From CALINB01 sp938045325 (GTDB lineage Bacteria > Pseudomonadota > Alphaproteobacteria > Rhodospirillales > CALINB01), in the NCBI GenBank assembly GCA_038114465.1, contig JAYNQW010000002.1:186001-250000 (forward strand): a DNA stretch of 64,000 nt, read 5' to 3'. This document shows positions 1-9,422 of this stretch, in pieces. The notes beneath the pieces are model-generated. The model was not told the origin of the DNA and did no database searches. It saw only the letters and a list, made by a program, of their open reading frames with translations. The position numbers and the translations under genes are program-made. Every line of letters starts with the position of its first letter. The first letter of the stretch is position 1.

Positions 1-2
1 CT

Positions 3-152
3 GCCGCTCCAGTGGGCAAAGCCATCGCCGGGGATGATGCGCAGGATGCCGCCTGGTTTGATATCGATAAAATCGAATCCCTCGGTTTATGGTCCGAGAC
101 CGAACGAATTATTTTTTTGGCTTATGAGAAGTGGCAGGCTTCTCATTCTTAA
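3..152 (+). CDS. NUDIX hydrolase, C-terminal 49 residues (gene cut by window edge)
   Basis: An open frame runs in from the left edge and ends at TAA 150-152. The visible residues include DDAQDAAWFDIDKIESL, a pattern typical of the C-terminal strand and helix of ADP-ribose pyrophosphatase-like NUDIX proteins (a D-A-x-x-A-x-W-F element followed by a final helix ending in A-x-x-x-W). The NUDIX box itself lies outside the window, so substrate and catalytic residues cannot be judged. The last 44 bases overlap the 3' end of the convergent DUF2927 gene. Assignment is by family pattern only. Confidence 0.6.
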   Translation, partial: AAPVGKAIAGDDAQDAAWFDIDKIESLGLWSETERIIFLAYEKWQASHS

Positions 153-909
153 AAAACACATCCGCCATGATTTCTCCTGCCAAAGCCAATCCTTCCTTGC
201 GGGGAATACCCATTTTCATACGTTTGTCGTAAAGCACGCGGATAACGGTCTTATCGACGGGCGAAAATTCAAATAATTGATCTTTATCGCTGAAAACAGA
301 GGGCCGCATCGTATCACTATCATTCGGAAAACCGATACTTTGCGTCAGCTCTTCCAATAAACAATGATTAATGCCGGCGATATCTCGTTCGGCATTCACG
401 ACAATGACACTTTTTTGAATACGCCCTTTTTGTTTTTTTCGCGGTCCGAGTTTATACGAAATAAAATAACATCCGCCGGGCGCCGCCAACTTGGCAATGT
501 ATTGCGGTGATGCTTGGGGCAATTTCAATTTCCCCATGTCTTTACGCTTCACGAAAATAATATCAATCGTCGCAACTTTGGGGTTGCCGACAATATTAAT
601 GGGCAACCGTGTCAATCGGCGCAAATCAACAATATGTTGATTGATAAAATGGCGGTGCTTTGGGTTAGCTTTTACACCAACATATCGAAGGTGCAAGCGA
701 ACCGGGCCCTGCCATTTATAGACAATGGTTGCGGCTTGCTTCTTATCGTATTCGGAACCGAAGACAATGGTGTCGAAGTAACCGACAAATGCTTTGATAC
801 TTTTTTGTTGAGCGGCGGTCAGCTGCAGCGGTGCTGCCTCGGCATTTAACCCGGCAATACTGTAAAATCCGAGCGCGCAGATAAAACTATATAAAATTAA
901 TTTTTTCAT
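109..909 (-). CDS. Secreted DUF2927-family protein
   Basis: 266 residues. The N-terminus MKKLILYSFICALGFYSIAG followed by LNAEAA is a classical Sec signal peptide with cleavage near residue 26, so the product is probably periplasmic. The middle and C-terminal part (CYFISYKLG, VIVVNAE, INHCLLEELTQSIGFPNDS) resembles DUF2927 proteins, in which a C-x-x-E-E-x-x-Q element precedes a G-x-x-N-D-S segment, a layout reminiscent of metallopeptidase-like folds. No function is established. It converges on the NUDIX gene with a 44-base 3' overlap. No obvious operon partner lies upstream, since the next gene on this strand stops at 986, 77 bases away. Confidence 0.7.
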   Translation of the reverse strand: MKKLILYSFICALGFYSIAGLNAEAAPLQLTAAQQKSIKAFVGYFDTIVFGSEYDKKQAATIVYKWQGPVRLHLRYVGVKANPKHRHFINQHIVDLRRLTRLPINIVGNPKVATIDIIFVKRKDMGKLKLPQASPQYIAKLAAPGGCYFISYKLGPRKKQKGRIQKSVIVVNAERDIAGINHCLLEELTQSIGFPNDSDTMRPSVFSDKDQLFEFSPVDKTVIRVLYDKRMKMGIPRKEGLALAGEIMADVFFKNEKPATSHKPKK

Positions 910-985
910 TGGAATCGGGGGAATTCTAACACTTCACTGCCCTCACCGCACGTTTTATTCCGCCACTCATTGCTTGAGACGACCG

Positions 986-2731
986 TTACGTGTTGCTGAA
1001 CTTCCGTTCTTTCAGCGTGCTCATCAAACCGGCTGCCGGCATGGGCCGGCTAATGAAATAACCCTGAATCTCGTCACAATGATATTCGCGTAATTTCGAG
1101 AGCTGCTCTTCGGTTTCGACACCTTCGGCGATGATTTTACGGTTCAGTGTTTTTCCCATACTGATGATTGTTTTAATAATCTCCGCATAATCGGGATCGC
1201 TCGTGATTTCGGCAACGAAAGAACGGTCGATCTTAATCGTATCAATGGGAAACCGCTTAAGATAACTCAGCGAAGAATAACCCGTACCGAAATCGTCCAT
1301 GGCAATGGGAATTCCCATCTCGTGAAGCTGATCCAATGCGACAATAATAGCGCTTGAATCCGACATCAACATACTTTCGGTTATTTCAATCTCAAGAAAT
1401 TGCGGGGCAACGCCTAATTCCCGAAGCACATCATCGACAATGGAAACGAATGACGGCTCGCGGAGCTGGCGTGCCGATAAATTAACGGCGACACGGACCG
1501 GCGGCAGGCCGGCGTCCAGCCATTTTAAATGCTGTTTGCAGGCTTGCCGGATCACCCACTCACCGACTTCGTTGACAAGGCCTGTTTCTTCTAAGCTGGG
1601 GATGAATCGATTGGGCGTTACAAAACCAAGCTCTTCGCTGTTCCAGCGCATCAGCGCCTCAACACCGGTAAAACAGTCTGTTTGCAGATCGAGTTTCGGC
1701 TGATAGTGAAGCGAAAATTCATTCCGCTCCATCGCCTTGCTTAAACCGTTTTTAATAGCAACACGTTCTTTGACCTCTTCGTTAAGGCCTGCCGTATAGT
1801 AATGAAATGTCGCCTTTCCTTGATCTTTCGCGCGATACATTGCCGCATCGGCATTGCGCAGCAGGTCATTGGCCTCGATTGAATCATCCGGATAAACGGT
1901 GATCCCGATTGAGCCCGTTACAAGCGCTTCCTCGTCATTTAAATAAAACGGTTTTTCCAAAGCATCTAAAATACGCTGTGCCGCAAGGGAAATCCGAGCC
2001 GGATCATCCAAGCTCGGCATGATAATCGTAAATTCATCACCGCCCAGCCGCGCAACCGTGTCGGTCGAACGCATACAATCGGTTAGCCTCTTTGCGGCTT
2101 GTTGCAGCAACAAATCGCCGACATGATGGCCCAAAATATCGTTAACGTATTTAAAGCCGTCCAAATCAATAAACATCAGCGCTAATATTTTATTTTCCCG
2201 CTGACTTCTGATCATGCCCTGATTAAGCCGGTCCAAGAACAAAGACCGATTCGGCAGCCCGGTCAGCATGTCATAATTAGCTTGAAATTGAATTCGCTCA
2301 TCGCGTTCTTTGCGAAGCGATATGTCGTGGGCTTGAACGACCATGCCCGTTTCACCATCATTATCGAACGGAACAAACAATGTATCGGCGTCAAAGGGTT
2401 TGTTACCGATCCCCACAAGCTTAATCGTTAGCGGGTCTTGTTCCTGATACCGTTTTTCAAGCAACCATTGAACAGTATCCCGGTCATCGGTGTGAACGAA
2501 GTCCGTAAACCGACGCCCGATTATGTCTTTTGCAGATTTTATGCCCAGGTGCTTTAAGCCAGCTTCGTTGATAAAGGTCACAAACCCGCCATGACAAAGG
2601 CAAATAAGGTCCCGAGATGCCTCAACGAGAGACAAGGCCCAACTCTGATCATCACCCACCGATAAAATTTCATCGATGGCTTCATTGTATGTTCTATCCA
2701 GCATTCTTCCCCAGAATTCGTTATGCACCAC
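986..2731 (-). CDS. PAS-GGDEF-EAL cyclic-di-GMP signalling protein
   Basis: 581 residues with a PAS-like sensor domain at about 30-140, GGDEF at about 155-310 and EAL at about 325-575. The GGDEF motif (230-234) is intact and is preceded by RSTD (221-224), an RxxD inhibitory site at the usual spacing. The EAL domain keeps EALMRW (358-363), the Asn of NLS, EITES, DDFGTGYSS, IKID, AEGVE and QGY, so both cyclase and phosphodiesterase activities are possible. No membrane segment is visible, so it is probably cytoplasmic and senses a soluble or redox signal. The GTG start at 2731 is used; an ATG at 2704 preceded by GGGGAAGA is a credible alternative that would remove nine residues. Confidence 0.93.
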   Translation of the reverse strand: MVHNEFWGRMLDRTYNEAIDEILSVGDDQSWALSLVEASRDLICLCHGGFVTFINEAGLKHLGIKSAKDIIGRRFTDFVHTDDRDTVQWLLEKRYQEQDPLTIKLVGIGNKPFDADTLFVPFDNDGETGMVVQAHDISLRKERDERIQFQANYDMLTGLPNRSLFLDRLNQGMIRSQRENKILALMFIDLDGFKYVNDILGHHVGDLLLQQAAKRLTDCMRSTDTVARLGGDEFTIIMPSLDDPARISLAAQRILDALEKPFYLNDEEALVTGSIGITVYPDDSIEANDLLRNADAAMYRAKDQGKATFHYYTAGLNEEVKERVAIKNGLSKAMERNEFSLHYQPKLDLQTDCFTGVEALMRWNSEELGFVTPNRFIPSLEETGLVNEVGEWVIRQACKQHLKWLDAGLPPVRVAVNLSARQLREPSFVSIVDDVLRELGVAPQFLEIEITESMLMSDSSAIIVALDQLHEMGIPIAMDDFGTGYSSLSYLKRFPIDTIKIDRSFVAEITSDPDYAEIIKTIISMGKTLNRKIIAEGVETEEQLSKLREYHCDEIQGYFISRPMPAAGLMSTLKERKFSNT

Positions 2732-2860
2732 GATCGTTATTATGTCCCGCTTATGGCGCGGTTAAACAATAACCCATTGATCTCTTTTTTAAGGATATAA
2801 GCAAAAATCGGCGCGGATAACTGTGATGGGGCTCACAGGAATTAATAGGCTCCAAACCCG

Positions 2861-3838
2861 TTAACGAACAAGCATAACCGAGTTTTCAGCTTGTTCGAGA
2901 ACCTGGAACGACACACTACCAAGGAAAAAACGTTGTAATCCTGTTTTGCTGCTCGCTGAGACGGCAATCAGAGAATAATTCTTGCCGACGTCAATAATTT
3001 CCTCGATGGGGCTGCCAGTGCGCACATATGTATTCTCAATTTCCGCACCGACAGATTTAAGGACAGCGGTTGCCGATTCAATATTTTTTTGCGCATCCCG
3101 TTCTTCAACATGGTCCAGCGCGACGGATAACACCGAAACCGGGAACCCCGCCTTTGCTGCGAGTTCTCCTTCTTTACGGATCATTTTCATCGCGGCATCG
3201 GAGCCGTCCGTGCATAACAAGTGACCATGCCCGGTTCGAATTACTTTTCGCGTGACGAGAACCGAACACGGCGCGTGGATGGCGACTTTTTCGGCAACAG
3301 CCGGATCGCGAAACGGTTTGCGTTTACGTTCCTGCCATAATTCAGATGCGCCCAAAACGATCAGATCATAAGGACCCAATTCGTATTGATCGAGGATACC
3401 GCGCGCGATGTCGTCGGAAACTTTCAGCTTCATGACGATTTCGCGTCCTTGCGTATCGTTGATGTACTCGATTTTATTGTCGCCGAGGACATCACTATCG
3501 ACATCGGTATGAACGGTCACCATGCGCCAGTCGTCGGCAAGCTCGCCCATCTCGACCAGGACATCGCGGGCCATGCGTAAAAATTTCAGACCCGCAAGAT
3601 CAAGGTCCCAATCGAGCATACTTTCTTCGGCCGCCCACTTATAAACTTCATCTTTACTGGCGCCGTCGTAAACAGCACGTACAAACAAAACGACCAAATC
3701 AGCGTTCAATTGGTGTGACAGTCCTGCGGCATACCGGAGAGCACGGAAAGACTCCTCGGAACCGTCGAAGCAAACCATCATGCGAAAAATTTGCTCGCGC
3801 CGCTTTCGTTCTTCTTCTGATATATTGATTTCCGCCAT
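2861..3838 (-). CDS. Tandem universal stress protein (UspA family)
   Basis: 325 residues built of two Usp domains, roughly 15-195 and 200-325. The first has the strand MMVCFDGSEES and ends in IVLGAS...PCSVLVTRK; the second has HLLCTDGSDAA and ends in LIAVSASSK, then GLQRFFLGSVS and VMLVR. The G-2x-G-9x-G-S/T nucleotide-binding pattern is only partly recognisable in each half. Fused Usp pairs usually act as cytoplasmic stress proteins. ATG 3838 is chosen over the overlapping GTG 3841, with AGGCGAG upstream. It is transcribed as a single gene or together with the downstream c-di-GMP enzyme (129-base gap). Confidence 0.9.
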   Translation of the reverse strand: MAEINISEEERKRREQIFRMMVCFDGSEESFRALRYAAGLSHQLNADLVVLFVRAVYDGASKDEVYKWAAEESMLDWDLDLAGLKFLRMARDVLVEMGELADDWRMVTVHTDVDSDVLGDNKIEYINDTQGREIVMKLKVSDDIARGILDQYELGPYDLIVLGASELWQERKRKPFRDPAVAEKVAIHAPCSVLVTRKVIRTGHGHLLCTDGSDAAMKMIRKEGELAAKAGFPVSVLSVALDHVEERDAQKNIESATAVLKSVGAEIENTYVRTGSPIEEIIDVGKNYSLIAVSASSKTGLQRFFLGSVSFQVLEQAENSVMLVR

Positions 3839-3945
3839 CACGTTCTCGCCTGATCCGTACTTATTTTATACGCTGAAACATTAAATTCTACAGCGTCAAT
3901 TATGACATTCTCGTATACGCTGATTCTAATGGAGGTTTTTCCGGG

Positions 3946-4380
3946 TTAGCCGATGGGCAGCGGAATAACACCCAACATTGATGTAATCGTAATCGCAGCG
4001 GACACAAGCGCGAGTATAGCGAAAAAACCATTATGGGAACGCCATAAAAAATAAGCGCTGACGAAAATAGCCGGAATAACCCCAAACACACCGAAGGCAA
4101 GCCCCGCGGTAGTGACGCCCTCACCGGTCGGTAATATGCCGAGATACCAATGCCCATGCGGGATAGCACCAAAAGGCGAACCTTTCCAAATTTGCGACAC
4201 TGAATTGCCATCAAGTACGGAAGACAACAGGTACGACGGCGGGATCACGTTTTTTTCGGTGATAAATGTTTCCACCGTTCCGATCACAACCATGATCGAA
4301 GCAAGAATAGTGCACCAGTAAATAATATCGCCGTATACGACACCAGAAATCGGAATTAATGTTCTTTTGAATTTAGCCAC
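3946..4380 (-). CDS. Small membrane protein, DUF1634-like, partner of TauE/SafE
   Basis: 144 residues with about four hydrophobic segments (near 20-42, 80-95, 98-112 and 120-142), so an inner-membrane protein. It follows the TauE/SafE permease by 13 bases in the same transcript. Small DUF1634-type membrane proteins commonly accompany this permease family, which is the basis for the name; no catalytic motif is visible. Start is GTG 4380 with GGGAG eight bases upstream. It probably assists or modulates export of the same small oxyanion or organosulfonate. The exact family could be different. Confidence 0.6.
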   Translation of the reverse strand: MAKFKRTLIPISGVVYGDIIYWCTILASIMVVIGTVETFITEKNVIPPSYLLSSVLDGNSVSQIWKGSPFGAIPHGHWYLGILPTGEGVTTAGLAFGVFGVIPAIFVSAYFLWRSHNGFFAILALVSAAITITSMLGVIPLPIG

Positions 4381-4393
4381 CGGTGTCTCCCTT

Positions 4394-5401
4394 TTAAAAA
4401 ATCGGAATATCGATTCCGAGCAGCCCTTCCAGGCCCCGGGAAATTAATTTCACACTCGTCAGCAACAACAGGGCGATCAACAAGTTGCGGACAAACCCGG
4501 CTTTAATCGATGCGAGAATATGAGCGCCAATAATGCCGCCGATGACCTGCCCCAACATCCAAGGTGCGGCAACAACACCAATAAGCGCGCCGACGGTAAT
4601 ATAAGGCCAAATCGCCGCAGCATTGCCCATGGCCAGCAACACACCGCTGGACGCAGCCGAAACTTTCAGCGGCACGGCCATGACAAGGTTCAGCACCGGC
4701 ACCACGGCCCAGCCGCCGCCGAGCCCGAAAAAGCCGCCTGTAAATCCGACAGCAAAAAATAAAAACCCGCCGAGTGTCACGTTAACGGCCCGATACCGGA
4801 TACGTTCGTGCAGGGACTCTTCCCAATAGGTATTCCGAAGACGAAGTCTTTGGCCCAGAGCGTCGATTTTACGGGGACGCGGGTATTCCGTGTTCGAACC
4901 GCCAAAAATAAACAACAGCGCGATGAGGACCAGCGTAACGCCTAGCAGTAACCGGACAATCGCATCACCGGCGGCTCCCATATAACTCGATAAGATAATC
5001 GCCGAAAAGGCACCGCCCAAACCGCCGACAATAATCGGCACGGCGCCGAAAAAGACCAGCTTCACGTCAGCTAGCCCTTTGCGCATAAACGGACCGGTCG
5101 AGACCAAACCGCTGAACATCGCAACGACAAGACCCGTCGAGCGGATAATCAGTGTGTCAATCGAAGTAAAGGCCAGCATGATCGGTGTGAAGATCACACC
5201 GCCGCCGACACCGGCGATCACGGCGATGATGGCAATTGCCGTGCTTATAACAAATGAAATGATGATGAGGTCAATGCTGGAGAATGCGCCAATAGCCGGT
5301 TCCGTTCCGACTTTAGCCGCAAATTCGATCACAATGTAGGCGATGATCGTTACCGCGATCAAAATCGTCAGTTCAGGAACTTTTCTCAGCAGTTGAACCA
5401 C
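4394..5401 (-). CDS. TauE/SafE-family sulfite/organosulfonate permease
   Basis: 335 residues with eight or more hydrophobic helices and the duplicated family motif: a Gly-rich GVGGGVIFTP segment near residue 65 and GFFGLGGGWAVVPVLNLVM near 225. These are hallmarks of the TauE/SafE (DUF81) family, whose members export sulfite, sulfoacetate or related anions across the inner membrane. A cytoplasmic loop of about 45 charged residues (175-210) separates the halves. Start is GTG 5401 with GGAG seven bases upstream. It leads a two-gene operon with the small membrane protein. The transported compound cannot be read from sequence; the three TauD-like dioxygenases in the window make sulfonate-derived sulfite a reasonable guess. 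Confidence 0.88.
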   Translation of the reverse strand: MVQLLRKVPELTILIAVTIIAYIVIEFAAKVGTEPAIGAFSSIDLIIISFVISTAIAIIAVIAGVGGGVIFTPIMLAFTSIDTLIIRSTGLVVAMFSGLVSTGPFMRKGLADVKLVFFGAVPIIVGGLGGAFSAIILSSYMGAAGDAIVRLLLGVTLVLIALLFIFGGSNTEYPRPRKIDALGQRLRLRNTYWEESLHERIRYRAVNVTLGGFLFFAVGFTGGFFGLGGGWAVVPVLNLVMAVPLKVSAASSGVLLAMGNAAAIWPYITVGALIGVVAAPWMLGQVIGGIIGAHILASIKAGFVRNLLIALLLLTSVKLISRGLEGLLGIDIPIF

Positions 5402-5683
5402 AAGGGTTCTCCAAAAAGAAATCTTCGCCGGTCTTCAGCGGTCGGCTGATCATTCCTTCTCAAGCGAAGTTTAAATTAGCCGATTTGATTTAATTAATGC
5501 CTAATGCCACCCGAAACCGGGTAAAGACGACGATGGTGAAAGCCATGAACGTGGCTTCATCAAATTGTCATGTGGGGCCGGGTTATATACCCTTTCACCG
5601 ACGATTCAACCGGAAACTCTGAAAAATTAAATTTTTTCCGGCCTAATTATCAGATCAGACAATTTGTCTGAAATTTTGAGAGA

Positions 5684-6340
5684 TTAGCCCGCGCTATGAC
5701 GGATCGCTTCAATGGCCGATTGATAATCGCCGCCGTTAAAGACGGCACTGCCGGCAACCAAAACGTTGGCGCCGGCCTGCGCGACGGACGGGGCCGTTTT
5801 CGGGTTAATTCCGCCATCGACTTCCAATTCGATCGAGCGGTCGCCGATCATATCACGAAGCGTTTTGATTTTATCGACCTGGGATTCGATAAAACTTTGC
5901 CCGCCGAACCCAGGATTAACGGTCATGACCAAGATCAGATCGACCTTATCGAGGATAAACTCAACCGCACTCGCCGGTGTCGAAGGATTCAGTGAAACGC
6001 CGGCTTTTTTACCAAGTCCGCGGATCACTTGAAGTGAGCGGTCGAGATGCGGGCCGGCTTCGGCATGAACAGTAATGATATCGCTGCCAGCATTCGCAAA
6101 CGCTTCAAGGTAGGGATCAACAGGCGAAATCATCAAATGCACATCAAACGTTTTTTTCGTGTGCGGCCGTAACGATTTCACCACATCCGGACCGATTGTG
6201 ATGTTGGGCACGAAATGCCCGTCCATAACATCGATGTGGATGTAATCGCACCCCGCCTCGTCAATGGCTTTGACTTCTTCGCCGAGCTTGGCAAAGTCAG
6301 CCGACAGGATCGAGGGCGCGATTTTAAAGGGTGATGCCAT
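5684..6340 (-). CDS. rpe: Ribulose-phosphate 3-epimerase
   Basis: 218 residues, the normal length. It interconverts ribulose-5-phosphate and xylulose-5-phosphate in the pentose phosphate or Calvin pathway. Visible motifs are SILSADFAKLGEEV at the N-terminus, HIDVMDGHFVPNITIG (metal ligands His and Asp), DVHLMI, VNPGFGGQ and the phosphate-binding EVDGGINPKTAP and AGSAVF. It starts three bases after the aldolase stop and is the last gene of tkt-fba-rpe, an arrangement that puts three sugar-phosphate enzymes under one promoter. No RuBisCO or phosphoribulokinase is present in the window, so autotrophy is not implied. Confidence 0.97.
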   Translation of the reverse strand: MASPFKIAPSILSADFAKLGEEVKAIDEAGCDYIHIDVMDGHFVPNITIGPDVVKSLRPHTKKTFDVHLMISPVDPYLEAFANAGSDIITVHAEAGPHLDRSLQVIRGLGKKAGVSLNPSTPASAVEFILDKVDLILVMTVNPGFGGQSFIESQVDKIKTLRDMIGDRSIELEVDGGINPKTAPSVAQAGANVLVAGSAVFNGGDYQSAIEAIRHSAG

Positions 6341-6343
6341 AAT

Positions 6344-7357
6344 TTATGCAGCTTCCGCCATAGCTTTGCCCGCGCAAGCCAAGCTGTTTTGTTTGGCCCG
6401 ATCCATGTATGCCTGCTGTGCCGCTGCCACATTATCGGGTTTGCCTTTCCAGGCCTGTAGTGCGCTTTGCTGTAAGGCACGGCCGTAAGAGAAGCTCAGC
6501 TTCCAGGGTTGCGATGCAAAGTTCGCGTTCATCGCGTTCAAGTGCGCGGTTGCTTCGGCTTCGGTTTGACCGCCCGACAGGAACATAATGCCCGGCACTG
6601 CCGCCGGCACGCAGCGGCGTAAGGTTGCCACTGTCCGTTCGGCGACTTCGTCAACACCCGCTTGTTGTGGACAATCTTTCGCAGCAATGACCATGTTCGG
6701 TTTCAGGATCATGCCTTCGAATTGAATACCTTGCTTATAAAGCTCGAAGAATGTCGTGTGCAGTGTCCGTTCCGTGACTTCCTGGCAAACATCAATGGAA
6801 TGTTTGCCGTCCATCAGCACTTCCGGTTCGACAATCGGCACCAATCCGCCTTCCTGGCAGATCTTTGCGTAACGGGCCAAGGCATGAGCGTTGGTCTCAA
6901 TGCAGTTTTGTGTCGGCAACCCGTCACCGATAGTAATCACGGCACGCCATTTCGCAAAACCGGCGCCGAGTTTGACATATTCTTCGACCCGGCCTGTTAA
7001 TCCATCAAGGCCTTCGGTCAGCGTTTCGTTTGGTGAACCCGGTAAGGGCTTTGCGCCCATATCCACTTTAATGCCCGGAATGATGCCTTCGGCTTTCATC
7101 ACGTCGACCAGTTTGGTGCCGTCTTTGGCACTTTGGCGAATAGTTTCATCATACAGGATGGCGCCGCTAACATACTCGCCGGATCCTTTGGCCCGGAACA
7201 ACAGTTCGCGGTAGTCGCGGCGATTGTCTTCCGTCGATTCAACATCGATCGATGCCAACCGCTTGGCGATCGTGCCCGTGCTCTCATCGGCCGCTAACAA
7301 TCCTTTATTGTCGGCAACCATAGCCACGGCGATGCTGTTTAATTTTTCGATATCCAT
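6344..7357 (-). CDS. Fructose-bisphosphate aldolase, class I
   Basis: 337 residues with the class I features GLLAADESTGTI near residue 19, GIKVDMG at 95, IVEPEVLMDG near 175 and GMILKPNMV at 215, where Lys219 forms the Schiff base with dihydroxyacetone phosphate. It cleaves fructose-1,6-bisphosphate in the cytoplasm. The frame is open further upstream to 7486, but that extension lies over tkt coding sequence; ATG 7357 has GGAGG seven bases upstream and matches the family N-terminus. A metal-free class I enzyme of the animal or plant type is less common in bacteria than class II. It is co-transcribed with tkt (40 bases upstream) and rpe. Confidence 0.96.
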   Translation of the reverse strand: MDIEKLNSIAVAMVADNKGLLAADESTGTIAKRLASIDVESTEDNRRDYRELLFRAKGSGEYVSGAILYDETIRQSAKDGTKLVDVMKAEGIIPGIKVDMGAKPLPGSPNETLTEGLDGLTGRVEEYVKLGAGFAKWRAVITIGDGLPTQNCIETNAHALARYAKICQEGGLVPIVEPEVLMDGKHSIDVCQEVTERTLHTTFFELYKQGIQFEGMILKPNMVIAAKDCPQQAGVDEVAERTVATLRRCVPAAVPGIMFLSGGQTEAEATAHLNAMNANFASQPWKLSFSYGRALQQSALQAWKGKPDNVAAAQQAYMDRAKQNSLACAGKAMAEAA

Positions 7358-7397
7358 GTCAATCCTCCACCATTCAATCCAATAATTAAGTATTAAT

Positions 7398-9422
7398 TTA
7401 AAGCCGCGCTTTGACTTCTGCGACGACGGCATCAGCCGTGATGCCGAAATGTTCAAACAATTCTGCCGCCGGGGCCGACGCGCCAAATCCTTTCATGCCG
7501 ACGAAGCCACCATCGGAACCGACAAAACGTTCCCAACCAAAAGAAACAGCAGCCTCGACAGCAACCCGAACGGTGCCGGCACCCAAAACTTGGTCTTGAT
7601 ATGCCTGATCCTGCTCTTCAAACAGCTCCCAGCAGGGTACGGAGACGACCGCCGTCGCGATCCCCTCGCCTTGCAACGTTTCACGCGCGGCCATCGCCAA
7701 TTGTACTTCGGAACCGGTTCCAAACAACGTCACTTGACGCGCGCCGCCTTCGGCTTCGGCTAAAACATAACCGCCGCGCGCGCATAAGTTTTCTTCCGTA
7801 TGGTCTTCACGCAACAGCGGCACGCCTTGGCGCGTCAGAACAAGACCCGATGGGCCGCTTTCGTTCGTTACCGCCAGCGCCCAGCACTCGGCGGTTTCAA
7901 TTTGATCGGCCGGACGAAAAACCTTGAAATTCGGCAACGATCGCAATGACGCTAGTGTTTCGACCGATTGGTGAGTTGGCCCGTCCTCGCCCAAACCAAT
8001 GGAATCGTGTGTGAGAACGTAAACAACACGTTGTTCCATCAATGCGGAAAGACGCATCGCCCCTTTCATATAATCGGTAAAAACCAAGAACGTGCCGCTA
8101 TAGGGAATGAACCCTTTATGCAACGCAATGCCGTTCATGATGGCAGCCATGCCGTGTTCACGGATACCGTAATAGATGTAACGCTGGTTGAAATCGCTTG
8201 ATGACACCGGCTCTGTGCTCGGTGTTTTGGTATTAACCGATCCGGTTAAATCGGCGGAACCGCCGATCAGCTCAGGAATGGCTTCGGTTAGGACTTTTAA
8301 TGCTTCACCCGATGCTTGACGCGTCGCCCATCCGGGTTTTTCATCAACAACGCGTTTTTTATGTGCGTTCAGCGCCTCTTGCCATCCGGATGGCAGCGCG
8401 CCGGTCTGGGCTCGTTTGAATGCGGCTTTCTGGTCACCCGATAACTGATTGACTCGCTGTTCCCAGGCTGACCGTTCGCCGGCCCCTTGCGCACCGACGG
8501 ACCGCCACGCACTCAGCACATCCTCGGGAATTTCAAATGGTGGAGAATTCCAGCCCAATTTTTCACGGGCACCGGCAATCTCTTCATCGCCCAACGGCGC
8601 GCCGTGGGTCGATGATGTTCCTGCTTTCGTCGGTGCGCCGTTACCGATAACGGTTTTACAGGCAATAAAGCTCGGCGTGCTGGTTTTTTGCGCCGCTTCA
8701 ATGGCCTTGGCAAGAGCTTCCGGATCATGGCCGTCAACAGTCGAGACATCCCAACCCGAAGCCGAGAAGCGCGCCAATTGATCGTCCGAACAGGATAAAT
8801 CCGTGCCGCCATCGATGGAAATTTGGTTGTCGTCAAAAAGAACGATCAATTTGCTCAGTTTGTTATGACCGGCGAATGAAATCGCTTCATGACTGATCCC
8901 CTCCATGAGACAGCCGTCGCCGACAAAAACATACGTGTAATGATCGACGGCATCATCACCAAACCGGGCATTGAGCATGCGCTCGGCCAAAGCCATGCCG
9001 ACAGCATTGGCGATGCCCTGACCTAAAGGACCCGTCGTCGTTTCGATGCCGGGCGCATGTCCATATTCCGGATGGCCGGCCGTTTTCGATCCCATTTGCC
9101 GAAAGTTTCTGAGCTCATCGGCCGTCATTCCCGGATAACCGGTCAAATACAACAGCGAGTAAAGCAGCATCGAACCATGGCCGTTTGACAATAAAAACCG
9201 ATCCCGGTCGGCCCAATCGGGTGCGCTCGCATCAAATTTAAGAAACCGGGAAAACAAAACCGTCGCCACATCCGCCATACCCATCGGCATGCCCGGATGG
9301 CCGGAATTCGCTTGCTGGACTGCGTCCATCGACAGGAACCGGATCGCATTCGCCATCTCTTCATGGCTCACCTGCGAAAGGGCTTCAGCCTGGCTTGCCG
9401 TTCCTGAGGATGGTGCTGTCAT
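7398..9422 (-). CDS. tkt: Transketolase
   Basis: 674 residues, full length. It transfers two-carbon ketol units using thiamine diphosphate. The N-terminal domain shows ANSGHPGMPMGMA, GPLGQGIANAVG and the ThDP/Mg motif GDGCLMEGISHEA; the pyrimidine-binding domain shows GIREHGMAAIMNG and HDSIGLGEDGPTHQSVE. All usual catalytic His and Glu positions appear present. ATG 9422 is chosen because GGGAG lies eight bases upstream; an in-frame ATG at 9449 lacks a ribosome binding site. It heads the tkt-fba-rpe operon. A terminator-like hairpin lies just upstream of its leader. Confidence 0.97.
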   Translation of the reverse strand: MTAPSSGTASQAEALSQVSHEEMANAIRFLSMDAVQQANSGHPGMPMGMADVATVLFSRFLKFDASAPDWADRDRFLLSNGHGSMLLYSLLYLTGYPGMTADELRNFRQMGSKTAGHPEYGHAPGIETTTGPLGQGIANAVGMALAERMLNARFGDDAVDHYTYVFVGDGCLMEGISHEAISFAGHNKLSKLIVLFDDNQISIDGGTDLSCSDDQLARFSASGWDVSTVDGHDPEALAKAIEAAQKTSTPSFIACKTVIGNGAPTKAGTSSTHGAPLGDEEIAGAREKLGWNSPPFEIPEDVLSAWRSVGAQGAGERSAWEQRVNQLSGDQKAAFKRAQTGALPSGWQEALNAHKKRVVDEKPGWATRQASGEALKVLTEAIPELIGGSADLTGSVNTKTPSTEPVSSSDFNQRYIYYGIREHGMAAIMNGIALHKGFIPYSGTFLVFTDYMKGAMRLSALMEQRVVYVLTHDSIGLGEDGPTHQSVETLASLRSLPNFKVFRPADQIETAECWALAVTNESGPSGLVLTRQGVPLLREDHTEENLCARGGYVLAEAEGGARQVTLFGTGSEVQLAMAARETLQGEGIATAVVSVPCWELFEEQDQAYQDQVLGAGTVRVAVEAAVSFGWERFVGSDGGFVGMKGFGASAPAAELFEHFGITADAVVAEVKARL

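Noticed and set aside
34..276. Plus-strand frame over the NUDIX tail and DUF2927 gene
   Set aside because: It is antisense or out of frame to two better supported genes and has no ribosome site.
5531..5560. Hairpin before the TauE/SafE gene as a riboswitch
   Set aside because: It is an imperfect single hairpin with no recognisable aptamer core.
6344..7486. Longer aldolase starting at 7486
   Set aside because: The extension lies over the tkt coding end and lacks similarity to aldolases.
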